NCBI GenBank assembly: GCA_964641965.1
Contig: CAZXLD010000098.1
Coordinates: forward strand, 1-6,048
Length of the DNA: 6,048 nt
DNA from: JAJDFU01 sp964641965
Lineage (GTDB): Bacteria > Bacteroidota > Bacteroidia > Chitinophagales > Saprospiraceae
Reading direction: 5' to 3'
Below the pieces are notes generated by a model that was not told the DNA's origin, ran no database searches, and saw nothing but the letters and a program-made list of their open reading frames with translations. This document shows, one piece after another, positions 1 to 5,051 of this stretch. A program made the position numbers and the translations under genes. How positions within the stretch are numbered: the stretch's first letter is position 1; each line of letters begins with the position of its first letter.

Positions 1-103
1 CGATTTTTGAGATAGGTTCTAATACAATGTACAACAACATGTAGCTGTCCATGCTTGCTTGCTTCGCCATAGCCATGGCAGCTACTCCGACATTGGCAAC
101 CAT
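1..103 (-). CDS. N-terminal fragment of an unidentified leftward gene (runs off the left edge)
   Basis: On the minus strand a frame is open from just after a stop at 149-151 to the window edge. The first ATG is at 101-103, and further in-frame ATGs lie at 74-76, 68-70 and 50-52. Its 34 visible residues begin MVANVGVAAMAMAKQ and end in LYIVLEPISKI, a composition that reads like protein rather than random translation. No family is recognised. Going upstream, the minus strand has TTG, then 20 bases, then TAATTTAC ending about 40 bases before the ATG. That is a weak match to the Bacteroidota promoter (TTG, about 20 bases, TAnnTTTG). The gene would be divergent from the MORN gene. A 33-codon ORF on the opposite strand (51-152) overlaps it, so the coding strand is not certain. 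The real start could be any of the four ATGs. Confidence 0.35.
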   Translation of the reverse strand, partial: MVANVGVAAMAMAKQASMDSYMLLYIVLEPISKI

Positions 104-392
104 TGAGGAAAGAAAGTATGCTCCATTAAATAAGCAGAGGTTTGTAAATTAGGGAAAGAAGGGAACTGTCTCAAAAGAGAATTTATATCGATTGAAAACA
201 GCATGAAGATGGATTATGCCGATAGGACCGAGGTCAACCCAAAGGTCATGTTTGGGAAGCCTGAATAAAAGGGCCCTCGGTCACCGTTGAACTTAGTCTG
301 TTGGAAAGTTCATAGTCATTCAGCCAGGAAGAGTAAGGGGAAAGAAATAAAAACAGGCGAAGACACCGTGTAATCAATAATAAATACCCACA
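104..392. other. Non-coding region between divergent genes, with a nested inverted repeat
   Basis: All six frames are interrupted here and no gene is recognised. The main structure is a nested inverted repeat at 226-282, listed separately. Just before the MORN gene the sequence is purine-rich (about 325-352) and then AT-rich. No clear TAnnTTTG element is seen ahead of position 393, so the MORN promoter is not located. The stretch GGGAACTGTCTCAAAAGAG (161-179) resembles the termini of some insertion sequences, but no partner end is present. Confidence 0.5.
226..282. repeat. Nested inverted repeat
   Basis: The outer arms GACCGAGG (226-233) and CCTCGGTC (275-282) are exact reverse complements. 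Inside them, CCCAAA (238-243) and TTTGGG (251-256) form a second exact stem around a 7-base loop. There is no T-tract after either arm, so it does not look like a terminator. It could be a structured leader or a small RNA, an operator in the divergent intergenic space, or a remnant of a mobile element. Confidence 0.4.
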
Positions 393-788
393 ATGAAAGA
401 TATCCCAGGAATCGATGAAAACGGCAATCCCAAGAATGGCCCATTTAAGACGTTCTTCAAAAACGGACTTGTCTCTTGTCAGGGTGAATTCGACAACGGA
501 AAAAAATCAGGAAGGTGGAACTATTATCTCAATAATGGACAGTTGCAATCCTCCGGCGACTACAAAAACGGGAAGATTGTTGGTCGATGGGAATGGTTCT
601 TCAAAAATGGCGAACCCAGAGCTACAGGTGGATTCGATGAGGAGGAGAATAAGCACGGTGAGTGGAAGCGATACCATGCCAATGGTCAACTCTGGGACGA
701 AGGTCGCTTCGAACACGGCAAGAAGAAAGGCACTTGGAAGACCTATGATGAGGCCGGTGAAATGCTAAAGACACAAACTTTCAAGTAG
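393..788 (+). CDS. MORN/YwqK-type repeat protein
   Basis: This 131-residue protein is made almost entirely of about 23-residue repeats of the pattern G-x-W-x-x-Y/F-x-x-NG-x(7)-G-x-F/Y-x-x-GK. Units lie at about residues 16-38, 40-62, 64-87, 89-111 and a shortened last one at 113-130. This is the MORN-variant repeat that automatic annotation calls 'YwqK family antitoxin', a name that rests on family membership; nothing here shows toxin-antitoxin function. There is no signal peptide, membrane segment or lipobox, so it is probably cytoplasmic. Such repeats form beta-hairpin stacks that usually bind proteins or membranes. No toxin-like gene is adjacent: the next gene downstream, 102 bp away, is a methionine aminopeptidase. 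The ATG has no Shine-Dalgarno sequence, as is normal for Bacteroidota. An internal +2-frame ORF over the same bases is a shadow. Confidence 0.85.
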   Translation: MKDIPGIDENGNPKNGPFKTFFKNGLVSCQGEFDNGKKSGRWNYYLNNGQLQSSGDYKNGKIVGRWEWFFKNGEPRATGGFDEEENKHGEWKRYHANGQLWDEGRFEHGKKKGTWKTYDEAGEMLKTQTFK

Positions 789-792
789 CGAA

Positions 793-816
793 ATGAGGGT
801 CTTCGCCTATCCTCAT
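793..816 (+). repeat. Hairpin just after the MORN gene
   Basis: ATGAGGGT (793-800) pairs with ATCCTCAT (809-816) with one G-T wobble, giving an 8-bp stem and an 8-base loop that starts four bases after the stop codon. No T-run follows, so it is at best a weak terminator or a transcript-end stabiliser. The right arm overlaps the left arm of a second, longer-range inverted repeat (803-861), so only one of the two can form at a time. Confidence 0.35.
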
Positions 817-861
817 GGGTTGCTATAGGTGCTTCGAAAACCGCCACAAGCCATAGGCCGA
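803..861. repeat. Long-range imperfect inverted repeat, faintly attC-like
   Basis: TCGCCTAT (803-810) is the reverse complement of ATAGGCCGA (853-861) apart from one unpaired G. The right arm is followed by GCGTTATCC at 862-870. A stem with an extra-helical base followed by a GTT-containing box and then a start codon about 20 bases later is the general design of an integron attC site. However, GTTATCC does not fit the GTTRRRY core and no matching left core box is found. It is recorded as a repeat only. Confidence 0.25.
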
Positions 862-890
862 GCGTTATCCCTAATCAAAATAAACACCTA

Positions 891-1655
891 ATGTCAATTA
901 CAAAAGAATCAGAACTAATAGGAATAAAGAAGGTCAGTCAAGTTGTAGGAACTACACTAAAACTGATGAGGGAATATGCTGAAGTTGGAATGTCAACTAA
1001 AGAATTAGACGCATACGGAGGTACACTCTTAAGGGCTTATGGAGCTAAATCCGCGCCCAATGAGACCTACAATTTTCCAGGTTATACTTGTATCAGTGTA
1101 AATGAAGAAGTAGCTCACGGAATTCCATCTGAAAGTAAAATACTTAAAGAAGGTGACTTAATAAATATTGATGTTTCAGCAGAGTTGAACGGCTTTTGGG
1201 CTGACAATGGAGGCTCTTTTGTGCTTGGAAAAGATTTTCATAATCACCATCCGCTTGTGGAAGCCTCTAAAAATATCTTGAAAAAAGCTATTGATAACAT
1301 TAAAGGTGGAGTAAGAATTGCTGATATCGGACTACTGATAGAGAAAGAAGCTAAAAAATGCGGCTATAAAGTAATCAAGAATTTAGCCGGACACGGTGTT
1401 GGAAGAAGCCTACACGAAGCCCCTGAAAACATTCTAAATTACCGTCTTAAAACAAATCGAGAGAGATTCAGAAAAAATACGACTGTTGCAATAGAAACTT
1501 TTATCTCAACAAAATCAACTTTAGCGGTGGAGTTAAAGGATGGATGGACTTTGGTTGGAAACAAAGGTGGATACGTAACACAGCACGAGCAAACAATATT
1601 GATTACGGATAAGGCCCCGGTCATTTTAACGGAATCAAATGGAATCTGGGACTGA
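891..1655 (+). CDS. map: Type I methionine aminopeptidase, MapB/YflG-like
   Basis: The 254-residue protein should remove the N-terminal methionine from nascent proteins in the cytosol, using two divalent metal ions. All five expected metal ligands are visible: D94 (NIDV), D105 (ADN), H168 (GHGVGRSLHEAP), E202 (IETF) and E233 (QHEQTI). The substrate-pocket histidines H76 (NEEVAHGIP) and H175 are also present. The length fits the short type I class without an N-terminal zinc-finger extension. The stretches NIDVSAEL, GRSLHEAP and FISTK resemble the second Bacillus enzyme (MapB/YflG) more than the housekeeping Map, so this is probably an accessory copy. The coding sequence is visibly richer in A+T than the lipoprotein genes to its right, which would fit recent transfer. 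It stands alone, with no ribosomal or translocase genes nearby, where a housekeeping map gene often sits. The ATG at 891 is the first in frame and the N-terminus aligns with family members from memory. Confidence 0.93.
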   Translation: MSITKESELIGIKKVSQVVGTTLKLMREYAEVGMSTKELDAYGGTLLRAYGAKSAPNETYNFPGYTCISVNEEVAHGIPSESKILKEGDLINIDVSAELNGFWADNGGSFVLGKDFHNHHPLVEASKNILKKAIDNIKGGVRIADIGLLIEKEAKKCGYKVIKNLAGHGVGRSLHEAPENILNYRLKTNRERFRKNTTVAIETFISTKSTLAVELKDGWTLVGNKGGYVTQHEQTILITDKAPVILTESNGIWD

Positions 1656-1708
1656 ATAAAAACTGGATGCAATAATGCAAATATTTTATGGTGTGGAACG
1701 GCTGCCAG

Positions 1709-1740
1709 CAAAGATTTCGTTAAAAAGCGAACTTTGGTTT
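1709..1740 (+). terminator. Possible weak terminator of the aminopeptidase gene
   Basis: CAAAG (1709-1713) pairs with CTTTG (1732-1736), and inside it TTCG (1716-1719) pairs with CGAA (1728-1731), with a two-base bulge on the left and an 8-base loop. It lies 54 bases after the aminopeptidase stop codon. Only a short TTT follows shortly after the stem, and the stem is low in G+C, so termination strength is doubtful. Confidence 0.25.
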
Positions 1741-1886
1741 CAGTTGACAGGAAAGAGTTCCAAAACCCCTACAAACAATATGCCAAATGTTGGCTACAAT
1801 TAAATAATATGTAATACCACCCAAATCATGCAATAGAAAATGGATTTTACTAAATTTTTATTTGCAAGTCCCTCATTTTCAGCTTA

Positions 1887-1909
1887 TTTCTAATGCAATA
1901 CATTAGAAA
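1887..1909. repeat. Short perfect hairpin/dyad
   Basis: TTTCTAATG (1887-1895) and CATTAGAAA (1901-1909) are exact reverse complements around the 5-base loop CAATA. The octamer TTCTAATG within it reappears on the plus strand at 1987-1994, so three copies (two direct, one inverted) bracket or adjoin the strong terminator stem. It could be a protein-binding dyad or a 5' hairpin of a small RNA that ends at the terminator. Confidence 0.4.
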
Positions 1910-1932
1910 AGCATGCACTTAATGGGTGAAGC

Positions 1933-1985
1933 AAGCCTATGATGCTTGAAGCCAGAGCTTTCAAGCATCATAGGCTTTTATTTGT
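1933..1985 (+). terminator. Strong rho-independent terminator without an adjacent gene
   Basis: AAGCCTATGATGCTTGAA (1933-1950) is the exact reverse complement of 1960-1977, giving an 18-bp perfect stem with a 9-base loop (GCCAGAGCT). TTTTATTTG follows on the plus strand. There is no T-run on the minus-strand side, so it acts rightward. The aminopeptidase stop lies 277 bases upstream, so the stem either ends a long 3' tail of that transcript or ends a separate short transcript. Confidence 0.75.
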
Positions 1986-2005
1986 CTTCTAATGCACAAT
2001 CTAGG

Positions 2006-2062
2006 TACCATTTTAAGTTAATAATGGCCTATCTCTTAAATATAGCATTACTTTAAATGGTA
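2006..2062. repeat. Imperfect inverted repeat
   Basis: TACCATTTTAAG (2006-2017) and CTTTAAATGGTA (2051-2062) match as reverse complements at 11 of 12 positions, separated by 33 bases. The ends carry no recognisable transposase gene or target duplication. It may be a miniature element remnant or simply an AT-rich coincidence. Confidence 0.25.
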
Positions 2063-2076
2063 TAATGTCATCGATC

Positions 2077-2127
2077 CCAACACTTGGCGTCAGTACTGCC
2101 CAAGTTTGGCTATTTTCTCATTTTTTA
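2077..2127 (+). terminator. Possible second rightward terminator
   Basis: CCAAcACTTGG (2077-2087, lower-case base bulged) pairs with CCAAGTTTGG (2100-2109), giving ten base pairs and a 12-base loop that contains the palindrome CAGTACTG (2091-2098). A T-rich tract follows (TATTTTCTC, then TTTTTT, ending at 2127). The flank on the other side is not T-rich, so a rightward role fits better than ending the leftward beta-helix gene, whose stop codon is at 2222. The dyad could equally be a binding site. Confidence 0.3.
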
Positions 2128-2221
2128 AATTGGTCCTTTTAAACTTCCGTCGTTATTACCATCTAATATCTAAAATTGTCTAAAGTCTATTTCAAATCGT
2201 TTTTCAGTGGCGTAACATCAG

Positions 2222-3649
2222 CTAACCACCACCATTAACCGTAATCTTTCCCCCCTGAAATTCATAAGCACCAATATCCCTCGGCCCAACAATGGGGTTG
2301 CCCTCCAGGTCAAAATCGAAATGCCCCTCCGGATTCCCACGATCGATGGCCGGGCTGGCGGGCGTAGGGCGATAGTTCCCTTGGTCCAGGTTCTCCAGGC
2401 GAGGATTGAGCAGAAAGGATCCTACCTTTAAGGCCGCATTCTCTATTTCATCCGGACTGAAAAAAAGCCGGCTGCTGTCCCGGTTGAAATACAGGTTGTG
2501 GTCCTGTTTCACCGGAGCCAGGGGGTTACCAAAATAGATGCGATTGCCCAACCCCTCTTCATTGTGTTTTACTCTCCTGGTTTGGGCTTCTTTCACCACC
2601 ACGAGATTGTTGCGGTAGATGGTCGGGCTTTCCATAGCTAAAGAGTCCTCGGCGTTTTCACAAAACACATTGGATTCGATGTCTGGATGCTCCCACTTGC
2701 GATAGACGGTATTGTTCTCTACGAAGGAATTGGAGAGCGGAGCCCAAAACTGCGTGAAGGTTCTGTAGTCGGCGGATTCATTGTAGGCAACGATGATGTT
2801 GTCGTAGATCCGGTTTTCGACCAAGCAATCCACGGTATCCCGTTGGCAGATATCGAAATAGTAACTGATCTCGCAGAAGCCCATGCATTCGCTGGTTTTA
2901 TTATGATGGATGTAGATGTTGTTTCGGGGATAGCGACCATCGTCAATCTCGATGGCTCCCCCGTCTCCACCCCATTCGCCGCCCATGGAGTGATAATTGT
3001 GGATCTCATTCCAGGAAACTTCCTGGTTGCCCATGCCCAGGCGTATGCCCAAAGGCCCCCAATAGGGAAACCAAATTGGACGATTGCAGTCATGGACATG
3101 GTTCCGGGTGATCAGGGTGTGCTCACCATAAGAGTTGATGCCGATCGGGCAATCCTCTACTTCATTATTTCGGACAATACAGTGATCCGCACCCAGATTG
3201 ATTTTGATGCCGCCCAATTTCCAGACACTCAAAAACTCCATGGATGAAGAAGGGTTGGTGCTGTGGAAGTATAAGTTTTCCAGTATCTGATAATCTCCGT
3301 TGAGCTGAATACAGTTGCCATTCAGGTCCTGATCGTCCTGGTTGGTGAAGCGGGGGGCATCCCCCTTTCCAAAAGCGGTGATCAGGATGGGTTCTTCTGC
3401 CGTACCATCTCCGTTGATTTGAACCCCGCGATCGTAAGAAGTGCCCCGCTTGAAGAAGATCTTGTCGCCCGGCTCAAAGGTTTGGGCGTTGATCCGGGCC
3501 ACCGATTTCCAGGCTTTTCGGGGGGAGGTACCGGTATGATTATCGTCTCCCCGCTCGGCATCGATGTAGTAGCCTTTTTCATGGCAGCTGCTCAAGCAAG
3601 TGAGCAGCAGAAGTAAGAGGAGGAAAAGAGGGGAAGGATTACAGCTCAT
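2222..3649 (-). CDS. Lipid-anchored right-handed parallel beta-helix protein (pectin-lyase-like fold)
   Basis: The 475-residue protein has a leucine-rich signal peptide ending in the lipobox LSSC with Cys22 as the lipidation site, so it is likely anchored in the outer membrane or exported to the surface. Residues 27-50 (YYIDAERGDDNHTGTSP and on) match the usual opening of parallel beta-helix carbohydrate enzymes. Asn/His-rich coil turns repeat at about 115-130, 155-169, 177-190, 208-219, 243-256, 273-286, 306-316 and 342-350. The C-terminus (432-464, SPAIDRGNP, DFD, RDIGAYEF) is the motif often annotated as a choice-of-anchor Q domain. The fold is well supported. The activity (polysaccharide lyase, hydrolase or binding) is not, because no catalytic set can be assigned. 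No SusC/SusD or other polysaccharide-locus genes are adjacent. The signal peptide's n-region (MSCNPSP) lacks a basic residue, which is unusual, but no in-frame upstream ATG is seen. Confidence 0.85.
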   Translation of the reverse strand: MSCNPSPLFLLLLLLLTCLSSCHEKGYYIDAERGDDNHTGTSPRKAWKSVARINAQTFEPGDKIFFKRGTSYDRGVQINGDGTAEEPILITAFGKGDAPRFTNQDDQDLNGNCIQLNGDYQILENLYFHSTNPSSSMEFLSVWKLGGIKINLGADHCIVRNNEVEDCPIGINSYGEHTLITRNHVHDCNRPIWFPYWGPLGIRLGMGNQEVSWNEIHNYHSMGGEWGGDGGAIEIDDGRYPRNNIYIHHNKTSECMGFCEISYYFDICQRDTVDCLVENRIYDNIIVAYNESADYRTFTQFWAPLSNSFVENNTVYRKWEHPDIESNVFCENAEDSLAMESPTIYRNNLVVVKEAQTRRVKHNEEGLGNRIYFGNPLAPVKQDHNLYFNRDSSRLFFSPDEIENAALKVGSFLLNPRLENLDQGNYRPTPASPAIDRGNPEGHFDFDLEGNPIVGPRDIGAYEFQGGKITVNGGG

Positions 3650-3718
3650 AGCCAGGGGGATTTGGAATAAAAAGTCTTTGTAAAGTAAGCTTTAGGGTTC
3701 AACTTTTGGAGTCAAGCC

Positions 3719-3756
3719 ACTGGATTCTTACCCTCAGCTTGGATGGCCAATCCAGT
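3719..3756. promoter_or_regulatory. Candidate operator between divergent genes
   Basis: ACTGGATT (3719-3726) and AATCCAGT (3749-3756) are exact reverse complements 22 bases apart. A tighter dyad, TGGAT-GGCCA-ATCCA, occupies 3740-3754 and shares the right arm. The sites lie between the leftward beta-helix gene and the rightward hydrolase gene, and TACTTTTTG (3756-3764), near the TAnnTTTG promoter element with one extra base, begins at the right arm. The placement suits a regulator site, but no regulator gene is in the window. Confidence 0.3.
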
Positions 3757-3885
3757 ACTTTTTGACAGATCGAAATTTTGTATTCCCCTCATAAAGCGCC
3801 TTGTTCAAATGCTTGCATGCTGACACCCGAAGGGTCGTCATGTAACAAAATTTGGTGTCGTTCGCTCCAAAGGCCAAATCTCGAC

Positions 3886-4212
3886 ATGTTCTTATCTTTT
3901 TGCGGCAAAAGCCCGCCTTTTCCTGAAGGGGGTACTCGTGCACCAACCAAAATTTTCCAACTTCTTACCCATATCCTATTGCAAGCTAAAAATGAATCCC
4001 AGGCGTATCCGAGTGTTTCCACCAAATTTGGAAACATAAGGTATATGATCATTGGCCCCAGCGATGGAGAGGTAATTCTTTTCTCAACAGGTGGCGGAGC
4101 AGGTCTGGGTTCTGTCCGTGCTTTTGAATGGTTGGCAGAGGCAGGCTTTCGAGTGATTTCCATCAATCGACCGGGATTACGACCTGGGAATCGATGCCGC
4201 TTCCGGTTTTGA
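3886..4212 (+). pseudogene. 5' part of a frameshifted alpha/beta hydrolase
   Basis: This frame encodes the N-terminal half of a hydrolase: KIFQLLTHILLQ (residues 22-33 from the ATG at 3886), then the first strands with the oxyanion-loop glycines STGGGAG (67-73), then FRVISINRPG (about 88-97). The family normally continues RPGY. Here it breaks into non-homologous LRPGNRCRFRF and stops at 4210-4212. The correct continuation (DYDLGIDAASGFEG and on) is found one frame over from 4175, leading into the second part at 4241. The start is uncertain: the frame stays open back to a TTG at 3778, with ATGs at 3817 and 3886, and residues before about 3946 do not look like hydrolase. It could be a true pseudogene, a sequencing error or, less likely, programmed frameshifting. 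Confidence 0.7.
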
Positions 4213-4240
4213 AGGCCATGCCGATATTTATTATGCCGTA

Positions 4241-4951
4241 ATGGATCAATTGGGGATACGCGGTGAGATTCATGTCTTTGGTGTTTCGATGGGTGGTTTG
4301 TCGGCTTTGTATTATGCCCAAAAATACCCTATCAAATCCTTGGTACTTTGGAGTGCCGTTAGCGGGAAATATACAGTAAATCAGGAAGCTGCCAATTCAA
4401 AATTGGGGAAACTGGTGCTCTCGAACAAGGGGAAGAAACTGATTTCATGCCTCTTGCGCCTGTCCGCGAAATACTTTCCGAGGATGACCATCCAAAGCTT
4501 TTTAAAAACCGAAGCTGCCCTGGACAATAGAGAGAAACGAAAGATCGCCGGGCAGGTAGTTAATAATCCGCAAAGTAAAAAGGAGTTCCTAATTTTCGTC
4601 GAGTCGATGACTCCCATGGATGCCCTGTATGAAGGAATGATGGATGAAGTCGATAAAGCAACAGAACTGAAATCGGTAGATTGGTCAAATATCAGTTGCC
4701 CTAGCTTTGTGGTGCACTCAAGAGTAGATATTGATGTGGATATCGAACATGCCCACCGACTCGAAGCCATGATACCGGATGTCCGGGTAATGTATGTTCG
4801 GGCGGGAGGACATTTCGTTTGGTGGGAGATGAAGGAGCCGGAGTCAAGGCAGCTACTGTGGACTTTCTTCGATCTCAGTCAATTAGGTAAATCGAAGGTA
4901 AGCTTGGACTATTTTTGGGCATATTACGTAGCGTGTTCTGCCTCGCCTTAA
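4241..4951 (+). pseudogene. 3' part of a frameshifted alpha/beta hydrolase
   Basis: The 236-residue frame holds the catalytic half of an alpha/beta hydrolase. The nucleophile elbow is GVSMG with Ser16, the acid is probably Asp163 (VVHSRVDIDV) and the base His191 (GGHFVWW), so the full Ser-Asp-His triad survives. In the same frame, homologous sequence extends upstream of the ATG to 4175 (ending HADIYYAVMDQLGI), so 4241 is an internal methionine and not the ancestral start. Frame 2 is open only from 4157. If translated alone, the product would lack the oxyanion-loop strand and the first core strands, and would probably not fold as an active enzyme. The last 25 residues (LGKSKVSLDYFWAYY and on) lie beyond the usual domain end. 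The substrate is unknown; the family includes esterases, lipases and haloperoxidase-like enzymes. Confidence 0.75.
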
Positions 4952-5015
4952 GCATTCGGATGATACCTTCACCAGATTTCTCCGCTCATCTAGGCCTACC
5001 CCCCTGAAAACGATG

Positions 5016-5023
5016 TATTTTTG
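5016..5023 (+). promoter_or_regulatory. Bacteroidota -7 promoter element
   Basis: TATTTTTG matches the Bacteroidota consensus TAnnTTTG exactly. Transcription would start near 5030, giving a leader of about 20 bases before the ATG at 5052. No good TTG is seen at the -33 distance. Because the element lies on top of the upstream in-frame ATG at 5013, that ATG would not be in the transcript. Confidence 0.55.
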
Positions 5024-5051
5024 GACCCACAAACCAAAACCGATAAACCTT

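Larger units (their letters stand above)
1656..2221. other. Hairpin-rich convergent intergenic region
   Basis: This 566-bp AT-rich gap separates the converging aminopeptidase and beta-helix genes and holds no ORF longer than about 20 codons. It contains hairpins at 1709-1736, 1782-1794 (GCCAA-ATG-TTGGC), 1887-1909, 1933-1977 and 2077-2109, and a longer-range inverted repeat at 2006-2062. ATGCAATA occurs three times (1667, 1828, 1893). TTCTAATGCA occurs twice (1888-1897 and 1987-1996). A 17-codon ORF starts at 1840 (MDFTKFLFASPSFSAYF) and stops at 1891-1893; nothing supports its translation. Confidence 0.6.

Noticed and set aside
51..152. 33-codon plus-strand ORF (MLACFAIAMAATPT and on)
   Set aside because: It lies opposite the more protein-like minus-strand frame that stays open to the window edge, and nothing supports its expression.
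161..179. GGGAACTGTCTCAAAAGAG resembles an insertion-sequence terminal repeat
   Set aside because: No second end, transposase fragment or target duplication is seen in the window.
286..292. GTTGAAC matches the integron core consensus GTTRRRY, with a near-match GGTCAAC at 232-238
   Set aside because: The inner boxes that should pair in an attC site do not, and no integrase gene is present.
393..890. Toxin-antitoxin pair suggested by the YwqK 'antitoxin' family name
   Set aside because: No toxin-like ORF is adjacent, and the name reflects the repeat family rather than evidence of function.
1439..1711. 90-codon minus-strand ORF over the end of the aminopeptidase gene
   Set aside because: It is antisense to conserved catalytic motifs of the aminopeptidase and has no recognisable domain.
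2687..3247. 186-codon plus-strand ORF opposite the beta-helix gene
   Set aside because: It is the antisense shadow of a clearly recognised protein and has no family features of its own.
4171..4212. Programmed ribosomal frameshifting in the hydrolase
   Set aside because: No slippery heptamer or downstream stem typical of such sites is apparent at the switch point; mutation or sequencing error is simpler.
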